Positions 51,658 through 60,183 are shown, numbered from the stretch's first letter. The stretch: DNA of 64,000 bases from Levilactobacillus brevis (GCA_021383565.1 CP079699.1:1922001-1986000), one strand, 5' to 3'. Notes: generated from the sequence alone by a model not told the origin. Numbers and translations are program-made.

Positions 51658-51810
51658 CAGTTTTCCTCCTACAACTTTTTCTCCACTATTGTAAGCCCGT
51701 GACGAGACAATTGCACTGGCCAGTTGACAGCACGCAACGACTATTCCCATAATAGGACGGTAAATTTATTTATCTAAAACTTGAAAGTTCGCGAACACGC
51801 TCTAGACCCC

Positions 51811-52102
51811 AGCTGGCAAAGTTTACCGCCATTAAACGAGTCATCAACACCACCTGCGGCTGCGATGGTTGAAAGCCACTAAACACACGGTGAAATCGCT
51901 GGCGTGGTAACGTTCAGCCAGCTTAATTGGATACCCTTCACGTAGCCGTGAGTGAGTCAAATTTGGTCTCAGCCGTGGGATTTTCCAAGTGTTCTACTTT
52001 GAAAATGGCGTCTTTAAGACGTGGGTCATCAGCTCAAAGCGAGGAAAGAGACCGCCCTTTGGCTTTTTCCGATCCTGCCCACAGCGATCCAGACCAAATT
52101 TG
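51811..52102. other. Structured intergenic element with nested inverted repeats
   Basis: CAAATTTGGTCT (51958-51969) and AGACCAAATTTG (52091-52102) form a perfect 12-bp stem. Inside lie GTGGG (51975-51979) with CCCAC (52078-52082), and GGAAA near 52033 with TTTCC near 52066. A first imperfect pair, AGCTGGC near 51811 and GCCAGC near 51917, lies before it. No gene-like frame fits. It could be a non-coding RNA, a leader or a MITE-like repeat. A weak promoter (TTGTCA 52156, TTTTAT 52180) lies after it for the next gene. Confidence 0.45.
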
Positions 52103-52225
52103 GCGAACGGTAAGGCGGCCAGTACGCGACTAGCATATTATGATGGATGGTATCCTTGTCACACTACGGATTCTAGCTGTTTTATAGCTTTCAAGCTTTA
52201 GTTATTTAGAAAGGAAGCGCCCAAC

Positions 52226-53149
52226 ATGGCTATGGGGCAATTAGCGAGTCAAATTATCTTAATGTTTCTTCTGATGGGGGTCGGCCTGCTGACCAATAAA
52301 TTGGGCTTCATGCACGCCCAGACCGCCACCGATCTCACCAACATCTTGCTCTACATCGTCTCGCCCTGCTTGATCGTCAACGCTTTTGAGCAGCGCTTCT
52401 CAACCAGTCGTCTCCAGAGCCTCGCCCTCGTTTTGCTGGGGATTCTCCTCACCTATGGATTGATGGTGCTGATCACCAAGCTGGCGTTTAACCGCGTCGC
52501 CGACCCCAACTTAAAGCGCATCATGCAATTCGGCGCAGTCTACTCTAACGCCGGCTTCATGGGTGTTCCTTTGGCCAGTGCCCTCTTTGGGAGTACTGGG
52601 GTCTTCTTTGCGGTCGCCTCACTGGCCGCCTTCAATATCTTCTGCTGGACCCACGGCATCGCCCTCTTCACACCGCACCAGAAGGCCGACCCCATCAATT
52701 GGCGACAGATTCTGCTAAATCCCAACATCGTCGCCATCGTGGTTGGTCTGGCAATTTTTATCAGCGGCTTTCACCTCCCCGGCCTGCTTGACCACACGGT
52801 GACCGCTGTCAGTTCCATCAACACACCGCTGTCCATGATCGTCATCGGAAACAGCCTCGCCGCAGTGAAATTCAATCGCCAGGCGTTCAATTCGCAGCTG
52901 TGGTGGCCGCTACTCTGTCGTAACCTTCTCTTTCCCGTAATTGATATCGTAATTCTCCGCGCCTTTGGTATCAGTGGGATTCCGCTATACACGACGGTCT
53001 TGATGGCCGCCTGCCCCGTCGCCGGAAACGTGGTCCTCTTCACGCTGAAGGCCCACGGTGACACCAGCCCAGCCGTCACGCTGATGAGCATCTCCACCAT
53101 CTTTAGTGTTGCCACCATCCCCATGGTCTTCGCCCTCTGCACGCTCTAA
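52226..53149 (+). CDS. AEC (auxin efflux carrier-type) permease
   Basis: This 307-residue protein has about ten membrane segments. It is typical of the AEC family, often called malate permease: GVGLLTNKLGFMHAQTATDLTNILLYIVSPCLIVNAF at the start (here the break), VYSNAGFMGVPLASALFG and the conserved IVIGNSLAA. AAGGAAG lies 9 bases before the ATG. The substrate is not evident; organic acids are common for the family. Confidence 0.83.
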   Translation: MAMGQLASQIILMFLLMGVGLLTNKLGFMHAQTATDLTNILLYIVSPCLIVNAFEQRFSTSRLQSLALVLLGILLTYGLMVLITKLAFNRVADPNLKRIMQFGAVYSNAGFMGVPLASALFGSTGVFFAVASLAAFNIFCWTHGIALFTPHQKADPINWRQILLNPNIVAIVVGLAIFISGFHLPGLLDHTVTAVSSINTPLSMIVIGNSLAAVKFNRQAFNSQLWWPLLCRNLLFPVIDIVILRAFGISGIPLYTTVLMAACPVAGNVVLFTLKAHGDTSPAVTLMSISTIFSVATIPMVFALCTL

Positions 53150-53223
53150 CCACGTACGAAAAAGATGGTGGGCCAGTGAATAGCCAAAAACTAGCCACTG
53201 ATCGGTTACTTATTCACCATTTA

Positions 53224-53239
53224 ACTGATATACTAGTTG
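53224..53239. promoter_or_regulatory. GntR-like site overlapping the MATE promoter
   Basis: AACTGATATACTAGTT is 14 of 16 to the uxuB GntR-like box read on its plus strand. It overlaps TATACT (53230-53235), the likely -10. Since the -10 itself supplies much of the match, this is tentative. Confidence 0.35.
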
Positions 53240-53243
53240 GTAA

Positions 53244-53259
53244 TGAAAACGCTATCAAG
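53244..53259. promoter_or_regulatory. Perfect cre box before the MATE gene
   Basis: ATGAAAACGCTATCAA fits WTGNAARCGNWWWCAW at all 16 positions. It lies 10 bases after the -10 and just before the ribosome site, a repressing position. Confidence 0.7.
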
Positions 53260-53272
53260 TAGGAGGACATCT

Positions 53273-54607
53273 ATGGCACCCCTGAAATTAACCGAGGGCC
53301 GCCCCATTAAGCAGATTATTCTCTTTTCACTGCCTCTAATCGGTGGCTCCCTCTTCCAACAGCTCTACAACTTCATTGATACCCTGATCGTCGGTCGTCT
53401 AATTGGCGTGGACGCCGTGGCCGCGATTGGGGCCTACTATCCGCTAAGCTTCCTGATTATGGGCTTCGTCCAGGGAACCTGCATCGGCTTCAGTATTCCC
53501 CTGTCTCATAGCGTGGGTGAGGAAAATCACGCAGCCGTCCGCCAATATCTGACTAACGCGGTATGGCTCTGCGTGGTCCTCGCAGTCGTCCTGACACCGC
53601 TGATGGTGGTGTTGACACCGACTCTCCTGACCGCCCTACATACGCCCCACCAGATTTTACATTTGACCATCATCTTCACGGCCATTTCGTTTCTGGGGAT
53701 TCCAGCTAACATCCTCTTCAACTACTCAGCCGATGCGCTACGGTCCTTCGGTGATGCGGTCCATCCGCTCTACTTCCTAGTGGCTTCCCTCGTCGTCAAC
53801 GTGATTCTCGACCTAATCTTTATTCTGGTCTTTCACTGGGGCATTGCCGGGGCGGCCATCGCTACGGTCATCAGTGAATTCATCGGTGGCTTGCTCAACC
53901 TCACCGTCTTTCCAAAATTCCATCTCGGCCTGACGCGTAAGGACTGGGCCATCAACTGGACGCGGATGAAGAAGATGAATCTGATTGGCCTACCGATGGG
54001 CTTTGAATACTCGGTCTCCGCCATCGGGGCCATCGTCATGCAAGACGCCATCAACCTACTGGGAACTAGCATCATTGCCGCCCAGTCGGCCGCCGAGAAG
54101 ATCCGCCAACTTTTCACGTTACCAATGGAAAGCGTGGGGGCCGCCATGGCGACCTACCAGGCCCAGAACTTCGGGGCTAAGCAACGCAATCGGATGAAGC
54201 GTGGAATCGTCGATGGGGTCTGGATTCAGGTCATCTATTCTGCGGCCGCCTTCATCATCATTAATCTAGCGAAGACGCCGCTGGTGACCGCCATCATCGG
54301 ACCGGGCCACCCCGACATCATCCGTGAAGCCAATTACTACATCATCATTATCAGCTGTTATTTCCCAGTTCACGGCATCCTGATGATCTTCCGAAATACC
54401 CTGCAGGGCTGGGGACACAGCTTCTACGCCATCTTCTCCGGGATGGGTGAGTTGATTGGCCGGACTGCGGCCGGTTGGTTGTCCATTGCTGGGCTGGGCT
54501 TTACCGCCATTGCCTACGCTAACCCCCTGGCTTGGGGCTTAGCCTTGGCCTACTGTATCTTCATGGTTGTCCGCGTGTTTCGGCGTAAGAACTTCCTAGA
54601 TGAATAA
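53273..54607 (+). CDS. MATE-family efflux protein
   Basis: This 444-residue, 12-segment protein has the MATE repeat layout: PLIGGSLFQQLYNFIDTLIVGRLIG at the first half (here in brief), GAYYPLSFLIMGFVQGT and the second-half EYSVSAIGAIVMQDAIN with ATYQAQNFGAKQ. It exports cationic compounds or metabolites by Na or H exchange. The ATG at 53273 has AGGAGG before it. A cre box and a GntR-like site make it the only exporter here with apparent carbon control. Confidence 0.88.
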   Translation: MAPLKLTEGRPIKQIILFSLPLIGGSLFQQLYNFIDTLIVGRLIGVDAVAAIGAYYPLSFLIMGFVQGTCIGFSIPLSHSVGEENHAAVRQYLTNAVWLCVVLAVVLTPLMVVLTPTLLTALHTPHQILHLTIIFTAISFLGIPANILFNYSADALRSFGDAVHPLYFLVASLVVNVILDLIFILVFHWGIAGAAIATVISEFIGGLLNLTVFPKFHLGLTRKDWAINWTRMKKMNLIGLPMGFEYSVSAIGAIVMQDAINLLGTSIIAAQSAAEKIRQLFTLPMESVGAAMATYQAQNFGAKQRNRMKRGIVDGVWIQVIYSAAAFIIINLAKTPLVTAIIGPGHPDIIREANYYIIIISCYFPVHGILMIFRNTLQGWGHSFYAIFSGMGELIGRTAAGWLSIAGLGFTAIAYANPLAWGLALAYCIFMVVRVFRRKNFLDE

Positions 54608-54628
54608 TCCGCGCGACATGAACGCATG

Positions 54629-54669
54629 AAAAATGGGTCGCAAGTCCACTTCGGATTTGCGACCCATTT
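54629..54669. terminator. Bidirectional terminator
   Basis: AATGGGTCGCAAGTCC pairs with GGATTTGCGACCCATT around ACTTC; U-tracts on both sides. Confidence 0.85.
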
Positions 54670-54688
54670 CATTAGCAATTAAATTGAC

Positions 54689-54704
54689 TGTTTCACATGA
54701 AACA
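54689..54704. promoter_or_regulatory. parS-like site
   Basis: TGTTTCACATGAAACA matches the Spo0J/ParB consensus TGTTTCACGTGAAACA at 15 of 16 positions. It lies between two convergent genes, 2 bases before the MFS stop codon. The mismatch is in the centre. Confidence 0.4.
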
Positions 54705-54705
54705 A

Positions 54706-56139
54706 TTACCGGTTCGCCTTAGGAATCCGTAAGGCCAGTAAGAAGCCGACCACGGCCAAAGCAAAGGTGAAGAAGAAACCGTAGTGGGCCCCGTTAACGA
54801 AGGCCCCCGCTGCGTGATTGGCGCCAGAAGCCATGTAGGCTGCTTGACCAATCCCCAACAGGCTGGTCGCAATCGCCGTGGCAATCGCGCCGACAATCTG
54901 TTGTAAGGTGTTCATGATGGCACTCCCATCGGCCGCAATTGGACCGGTCAGGGCGTTCAACCCGTACGTTTGTGAGGGTGACATGGCCAGTGGTGCCCCA
55001 ATCATCAAGATGACGTGGGCTAAGATGACGTACCAAACCGCACTCTGCGTAGTGGTGAAGGCCAACATTAAGGCCCCAACCATTGAGATGATAAAGCCGA
55101 TCCGGGCTGGCATTTGTGCGCCCACGTGGTCATACATCCGGCCAGAAACGGCGGAAACCACAGCGTTCATCACCCCACCGGGGAACATGATGATCCCGGT
55201 CAAGGCAACGGGAACCAACAAGCCCTTTTGAATGTACATTGGTAAGAGGTACATTGCGGATAGGATAATCCCAAAGTTAATCATGACCAGACTGGCCCCA
55301 ATCCGGAAGCCCGGAATGGCAAAGGCCCGCAGGTTCAAGATTGGGTTGTCCATCGTCAATTGCCGATGGGTGTACCAAGCCAAGACGATAATACCGACGA
55401 CTAAGGCACTAATGACAGCCGCTGAGCCCCAGCCACGGTCACTGGCCAGACTAACACCGAGCACTAAACTTCCGAAGCCGACCGTTGACAGGAGAATGGA
55501 TAAGAAGTCTACCTTAGGACGGGAGACTTCCGCAATGTTCTTCAAGGATGTCACGGCAAAGATAAAGGCAATCAGTAAGAATGGCACGAACAGCCAGAAG
55601 ATCCACCGCCAAGAAGCAACCCCGAGCACGATACCGGCTAAGGTTGGGCCAACGGCAGGGGCGAACATGATAACCAGTCCGACCATCCCCATGGCAGCGC
55701 CTAGTTTGTAAGGCGGGAAGATTTGCATGGCAACGGTAAACATCAGCGGCAGGATCAGCCCAGTGGCAATCCCTTGAATCATCCGCCCGAAGAGTAAGAC
55801 ACCGAAGCCCGGTGCGATGGCCGAGATAACGGCCCCGACCATGAAGTCAACTAACGCAAACAGGATGACCTGCCGTGTAGTGAACCATTTCGTAATAATA
55901 CTGGACAATGGCAGGACAATCCCGACCATCAACATATATCCGGTGACCAACCACTGAACCGTGGCGGTCGTGACGCCTAACTGCGCCATCAACTGTGGTA
56001 AAGCAATATTTAAGGATGTTTCAGAGAACATCCCGACAAAGCCCCCGATTAGCATCCCCATCATGGCTAGCATTGGGTGAGCAACTTGTACTCGAGCTTT
56101 TTTAGCCACATTAGTTTGGCTACTTTGTACAGAATCCAT
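54706..56139 (-). CDS. MFS multidrug exporter, DHA2 type
   Basis: This 477-residue, 14-segment protein has the DHA2 pattern: MFSETSLNIALPQLMAQLGV, ATVQWLVTGYMLMVGIV, LLFGRMIQGIATGLILPL and GAAMGMVGLVIMFAPAVGPTLAG (motif C), and a late MSPSQTYGLNALTG. It exports hydrophobic drugs by proton exchange. It resembles LmrB/EmrB exporters of lactobacilli. A second DHA2 protein lies at 1847-3253. Confidence 0.88.
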   Translation of the reverse strand: MDSVQSSQTNVAKKARVQVAHPMLAMMGMLIGGFVGMFSETSLNIALPQLMAQLGVTTATVQWLVTGYMLMVGIVLPLSSIITKWFTTRQVILFALVDFMVGAVISAIAPGFGVLLFGRMIQGIATGLILPLMFTVAMQIFPPYKLGAAMGMVGLVIMFAPAVGPTLAGIVLGVASWRWIFWLFVPFLLIAFIFAVTSLKNIAEVSRPKVDFLSILLSTVGFGSLVLGVSLASDRGWGSAAVISALVVGIIVLAWYTHRQLTMDNPILNLRAFAIPGFRIGASLVMINFGIILSAMYLLPMYIQKGLLVPVALTGIIMFPGGVMNAVVSAVSGRMYDHVGAQMPARIGFIISMVGALMLAFTTTQSAVWYVILAHVILMIGAPLAMSPSQTYGLNALTGPIAADGSAIMNTLQQIVGAIATAIATSLLGIGQAAYMASGANHAAGAFVNGAHYGFFFTFALAVVGFLLALRIPKANR

Positions 56140-56267
56140 TTTGTTTTCACACTCGCTTTCATTTCAAACACAATGGATTACTCTACCAGAAAAAAACAGT
56201 CTTCGTAAGCGAAAATTATCAAAAAATTAGAGGTAATCGTTTTCATGACCAAATTCTTACCGATTCA

Positions 56268-57788
56268 TTAGTTTTGACCTTGTTTTAGCGCCGCAATCTG
56301 TTCACGTAGCTCACGTAAGCGCTGGGTATCCAGCTCCGGAGCCAGCATTAACTGATCGTATTCAAACTGTAGCCGCGGAAGGTCCGTTGCCGGTACGCCT
56401 TGGGCCGCTTGCTTTGGATCGCGTAAACGGCGGTCGGTGAGGGTCAAGACCCGGGTGGCAACCTTTTGCCGGAACGTCTGGTCATGGGCAACGAACAACA
56501 CGGTCCCAGGATAACCTATCAGAAAGTCTTCCAGAGCTTGGAGAGCTGGCAAGTCCAAGTAGTTCGTGGGTTCATCCAGCACCAATAGATTACTGGCACT
56601 CACCAGAATGGCGAGTAGTTGTACCTTCACCCGTTCGCCACCGCTGAGCTCCCCGATGAGTCGGTCGTAGAACTTGGCTTTGAGACCAAACGCTCCCATT
56701 AATTGCCGCGTTCGGTTGTCATCTAGGGCCGTCACGTGCCGCATCACCTGCCAAACTGTCTGCGTTATCGGCAACGTCGTCATGTCTTGATGGAAGTAAC
56801 CGACCCGGGCACTGGGGGCTAGTCGAATCCCCGCGCGTTGGGCGAGAATCGCTTCAATCAAGGTGGACTTGCCACTGCCGTTGGGTCCGGCCAAGGCCAC
56901 TCGCTCCCCTGGCTTAACGTGAAGTTGAACGTGTTCCAACAGATCGTGGCGGCCGCGTTGCAGGTGTAAATCCGTCACACTAATCACGTACTTTCCGGTC
57001 ACTGGGGGAAGATCCGTCGCGACTAATTTGAGTGGTGCCACCTCATGCGGCTTGGTCGCGACCTTCTCACGGTTCATCCGATCTTTGAGGGCCCGCGCGC
57101 CCCGCTCCATCTTGGCGGCGTTCTGCTCACGCATGCTCTTAGAGTTTGCGCGTTCAGCCTCGCTCATGTGCCGACTCCCCTTGCGAATCCGATCGGCCTT
57201 TTCATGGCGGGCCTGAATGGCCGATTGTAGTTGCCGTCGCTCCTTTTGTTCCTGCCGGTAGCGGTCTTGGTCGTTGTGCCGTTCTTGGTCACGCAGGGTG
57301 ATGTAGTCCGCAAAATTTCCGTTATACGGTATATAAACGTGGTCGGCCAGCGCCCAAATCTGGGTGGTCACGGCCGTCAGGAGTTCCCGGTCATGTGAGA
57401 TGACAATCAGTAACCCCTTAAAGCGCCGGAGCTGACCAATTAGCCAGCGTTGGTGTTGGTCATCCAGGTTGGCCGAGGGTTCATCGAGAATTAAGATTTC
57501 CGGCCGTTGCGCCAAGGCGGTGCGCACCCGATCCAACATGCTCTGGCCCCCGGAGCGACCTTTCGTCGGCGCAATCTGGGGAACCAGTATCACGGGCGCC
57601 GTAACCGTCCGCTGACCGGTAAAGTCCGTGTCCGTCCCGGCAATAATGTGGGCTAACGTGGTCTTCCCCGTTCCATTGGCGCCAATGATGCCAACCCGTT
57701 CCCCTGAATGGGCGGTCAGCTGGTCCAAAGTAAATAGTGGTTCTCCCGCGACCGTTTTTGTGAGTTGTTTTAAGTTAAGTTGTGTCAA
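56268..57788 (-). CDS. ABC-F family ribosome-protection-type ATPase
   Basis: This 506-residue protein has two ATPase modules and no membrane segment: module 1 GANGTGKTTLAHI, RSGGQ and ILILDEPSANLDD; a linker rich in K, R, E and Q (about 180-260); module 2 GPNGSGKSTLIEA, LSGGERVKV and LLVLDEPTNYLD. ABC-F proteins act on the ribosome, often against antibiotics (Lsa/Vga-like). TTG start at 57788 follows GGGGG; the reading to 57872 runs into the leader terminator. Confidence 0.85.
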   Translation of the reverse strand: MTQLNLKQLTKTVAGEPLFTLDQLTAHSGERVGIIGANGTGKTTLAHIIAGTDTDFTGQRTVTAPVILVPQIAPTKGRSGGQSMLDRVRTALAQRPEILILDEPSANLDDQHQRWLIGQLRRFKGLLIVISHDRELLTAVTTQIWALADHVYIPYNGNFADYITLRDQERHNDQDRYRQEQKERRQLQSAIQARHEKADRIRKGSRHMSEAERANSKSMREQNAAKMERGARALKDRMNREKVATKPHEVAPLKLVATDLPPVTGKYVISVTDLHLQRGRHDLLEHVQLHVKPGERVALAGPNGSGKSTLIEAILAQRAGIRLAPSARVGYFHQDMTTLPITQTVWQVMRHVTALDDNRTRQLMGAFGLKAKFYDRLIGELSGGERVKVQLLAILVSASNLLVLDEPTNYLDLPALQALEDFLIGYPGTVLFVAHDQTFRQKVATRVLTLTDRRLRDPKQAAQGVPATDLPRLQFEYDQLMLAPELDTQRLRELREQIAALKQGQN

Positions 57789-57832
57789 AGAGTCGTCCCC
57801 CTTTTGAAAGCAGGGATCGATGGCTGGCAAAT

Positions 57833-57873
57833 AAAAAAGTGGCCGCATTTCCCATACGGAAATGGCGCCCACT
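57833..57873 (-). promoter_or_regulatory. Leader terminator/attenuator of the ABC-F gene
   Basis: On the minus strand GTGGGCGCCATTTCC pairs with GGGAAATGCGGCCAC, then U6, 45-85 bases before the start codon. A copy of the 5' arm (AGTGGGCC, 57928-57921) lies upstream and can pair with the 3' arm as an antiterminator. No leader peptide could be defined with confidence. Confidence 0.65.
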
Positions 57874-58153
57874 GCTTACCTTTGGCAAGTCAGTCGGCGT
57901 AACCATCAATCCCAATTGCAGGCCCACTCCACCCCTCAACGGTGGTGAAGCTGACAAACATTTGAGAGTGATTAGTTACGCATCGGCTGAATACCTCGTT
58001 CTTTCTTAAAGTACGACTAGAATAGCATACCGCCGAGGCTTTGACAAGCGACCCCCGCAATTTGTCTAAATTGGGAAGCTAAACTTAAGAGCATTCCCGC
58101 GCAAATCCGAGTACACTAAAGGTAAATTAACCATCGAAATTGGAGGGAAATCC

Positions 58154-58627
58154 ATGCAACCATTACGTATTTTATTTATCTCTATTGAAGGGAATACCCG
58201 CAACTTTGTGGAAAATCTGACGGCCTATGCGGCTAAGCAACACGCCCAGAATGCCGAAGCTCCCGAAATAACAGCCACCGAAATCAGCGAAGCCAGCGAT
58301 TTAACGGCCGAAACACAACCGTATTTCTGCTTCGTCCCCACTTACCTCGATGGCGGTAACGGGATTGACAACGGCGTCAAGGAACTGATGACTAACGTCT
58401 TGGGCGAGTACATCGATTACGGCGCTAACGCGCAACACTTGATTGGCGTCGTCGGTAGCGGTAACCGTAACTTTAATGAACAGTACTGCTTGACTGCCAA
58501 GCGCTACGCCGAGAAGTTCAACGCCCCCTTCATCGCCAACTATGAACTCCGCGGGGTGCCGCGCGATGAACAGCGGGTCTACGATGCCCTCGTGGCGCGT
58601 ATGAAGGAAGTGATCAGCCATGACTAA
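58154..58627 (+). CDS. nrdI: Class Ib ribonucleotide reductase flavodoxin NrdI
   Basis: This 157-residue flavodoxin-like protein has ILFISIEGNTRNFVENL (FMN phosphate loop), FCFVPTYLDGGNGIDNGVKE and LIGVVGSGNRNFNEQYCLTA, blocks specific to NrdI. It activates the manganese cofactor of NrdF by supplying an oxidant. No nrdE or nrdF lies near it. GGAGGG precedes the ATG. It overlaps the next gene by 8 bases. Confidence 0.92.
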   Translation: MQPLRILFISIEGNTRNFVENLTAYAAKQHAQNAEAPEITATEISEASDLTAETQPYFCFVPTYLDGGNGIDNGVKELMTNVLGEYIDYGANAQHLIGVVGSGNRNFNEQYCLTAKRYAEKFNAPFIANYELRGVPRDEQRVYDALVARMKEVISHD

Positions 58628-59372
58628 TCCGACGTTAAAGACATTGCTGAATCACCGCAGCATTCGTCACTTTACCGACGAAAAATTAACGGCGGCCGAA
58701 ATTACCACCTTGGTGGATGCCGCACAACACACACCGACCAGCACCTTTTCTCAGCAGTACAGTATCATCAGCGTGACCGATCCGCAAAAATTGGCGGTCT
58801 TGAGCAAGATTACCGGGCACTCCTGGCTGGAAAAGTCCAGCCACTTCTTCTTATTTCTGGCCGATCAGTACCGTAACGCCCAATTGATTACGGCCACGCC
58901 AACCGCTGTGGCCAACCTTCACAGTACCGACAAGTTACTCGCCGGAATCTTTGATGCTAGTATCGCCGTCGAGGCCATGGTCGTGGCCGGCGAGAGTCTC
59001 GGCTTGGGGAGCACCATCATGGGGAGTGTCCTCAATGATGTTCCCCAACTGATTGACCTCTTCCATTTGCCCGAACTCACCTTCCCCGTCTTCGGCCTCG
59101 CCATCGGTCATCCGGCAGAGGAACCTGAGCAAAAACCGCGGATGCCGCAATCACTGATCCACTTCACCAACGACTATCAACCACTTACCGTGGACGACCC
59201 GACACTAGCCGCTTACAACCAAGTGATTAACGACTATTACCAGGCCCGCGACAGTCACCAGCGGCCGGAGACCTTCTCTCACCACATTGCGACCGAACTG
59301 GCGCGGGACCCGCAACAACGGGCCAAGTTAAATCAGGCGCTGGAGTACCAAGGCTTTTTACAAAAACGCTAA
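58620..59372 (+). CDS. Nitroreductase/flavin reductase (NfrA-like)
   Basis: This 250-residue oxidoreductase of the nitroreductase fold has LLNHRSIRHFTDEKLTA (FMN phosphate arginines), DAAQHTPTSTFSQQYSIISV, DASIAVEAMVVAGESLGLGSTIMGSV and FGLAIGHPAEEPEQKPRMP. That is the NADPH-FMN reductase pattern of NfrA/Frp. The ATG overlaps the end of nrdI by 8 bases, so the two are translationally coupled; it could supply electrons to NrdI, which is an inference. Confidence 0.86.
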   Translation: MTNPTLKTLLNHRSIRHFTDEKLTAAEITTLVDAAQHTPTSTFSQQYSIISVTDPQKLAVLSKITGHSWLEKSSHFFLFLADQYRNAQLITATPTAVANLHSTDKLLAGIFDASIAVEAMVVAGESLGLGSTIMGSVLNDVPQLIDLFHLPELTFPVFGLAIGHPAEEPEQKPRMPQSLIHFTNDYQPLTVDDPTLAAYNQVINDYYQARDSHQRPETFSHHIATELARDPQQRAKLNQALEYQGFLQKR

Positions 59373-59385
59373 ATACCACTTTACT

Positions 59386-59421
59386 AAGGTCGTCTCAAGC
59401 ACTTGCTGAGGCGGCCTTTTT
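59386..59421 (+). terminator. Terminator of the nrdI-nitroreductase operon
   Basis: AGGTCGTCTCA pairs with TGAGGCGGCCT around AGCACTTGC, then T5. Confidence 0.75.
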
Positions 59422-59559
59422 AACCCACACTAAATCAACTTGCGTTAACTTTTAAACGTCAACTAAGCCTTGGGTGTAAGATTCGCCACAAATATCTTAC
59501 AATCGGACTTTATTCAGTGGATCCGCGCGAAATTGTTATTTCTTTATTTTTGTGACTAC

Positions 59560-59579
59560 TGGTGATAAAATCATCACCA
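59560..59579. promoter_or_regulatory. Inverted repeat in the toxin-antitoxin promoter
   Basis: TGGTGAT and ATCACCA separated by AAAATC, 30 bases before the antitoxin start: a likely autoregulatory operator for the antitoxin or the complex. Confidence 0.6.
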
Positions 59580-59609
59580 TAGGACACAGATTGGAGGTGA
59601 AATTAAGCT

Positions 59610-59897
59610 ATGAAAAATCTTGAAAAAACCCGGGTTACTATTCGAATGGATATCGAGCGCAAGCGCAAGGCCGAACAGGTGGCCAATGGATTAGGCATCG
59701 ACCTAACATCGGCTGTCAATTTATTTATCTCTCAAATGATTAAGGAGAATGGCCTACCATTCAAGCCAACCAACAATCCCCTAGAAGCCAATTTGCAACA
59801 AGCCTTGGACGATGTCAAGAATGGCGATACTACTGACTATTCTCTCGACGACTTCATCAAACATGTCGAGGATTCGGGTGAGTCGACCGATGATTAA
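59610..59897 (+). CDS. RelB/DinJ-family antitoxin
   Basis: This 95-residue antitoxin has an N-terminal ribbon-helix-helix (TRVTIRMDIERKRKAEQVA, then LGIDLTSAVNLFISQMIKENGLPF), typical of RelB/DinJ, and an acidic C-terminus (DDFIKHVEDSG) that wraps the toxin. AGATTGGAGG lies before the ATG. Its stop overlaps the toxin start by 8 bases. Confidence 0.88.
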   Translation: MKNLEKTRVTIRMDIERKRKAEQVANGLGIDLTSAVNLFISQMIKENGLPFKPTNNPLEANLQQALDDVKNGDTTDYSLDDFIKHVEDSGESTDD

Positions 59898-60171
59898 AAC
59901 TGTCAGAACCACAAAAATATTTGAACGTAACCTGAAGAAACTCAAGAAAAAACACTACGATACTTCACGACTCACCCAAGCCGTTTCACTCATTACTCAC
60001 GGCGATCAAGAGGCCCTCATCCGCAAATACAAGTGGCACATGCTCAAGGGCGATAAAGCAGGTATCAACGAAATCCATCTAGATAGTAACTGGTTGCTAC
60101 TATACAAAATCATCGATGACGATGTCGTTACCCTTTTATTGTTAGCCACTGGTCCACACGACCTACTTTAA
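59890..60171 (+). CDS. YafQ/RelE-family mRNA interferase toxin
   Basis: This 93-residue basic toxin resembles YafQ: KIFERNLKKLKKKHYDTSRL, KYKWHMLKGDKAGINEIHLD, NWLLLYKIIDDDVVTLLLLATGPHDL. The pattern of histidines and aspartates (HMLKG, EIHLDSNW, GPHDL) follows YafQ, which cuts mRNA on the ribosome. ATG at 59890 overlaps the antitoxin. The complex would bind the upstream inverted repeat. Confidence 0.87.
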   Translation: MIKTVRTTKIFERNLKKLKKKHYDTSRLTQAVSLITHGDQEALIRKYKWHMLKGDKAGINEIHLDSNWLLLYKIIDDDVVTLLLLATGPHDLL

Positions 60172-60183
60172 TCACCAATCTAC

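Noticed and set aside
51927-52133. Short open frames in the structured intergenic element
   Set aside because: No ribosome sites, and the inverted repeats explain the sequence better.
57775-57957. 60-codon minus-strand frame over the ABC-F leader and gene start
   Set aside because: It has no proper ribosome site and continues through the terminator hairpin; no leader peptide can be defended here.
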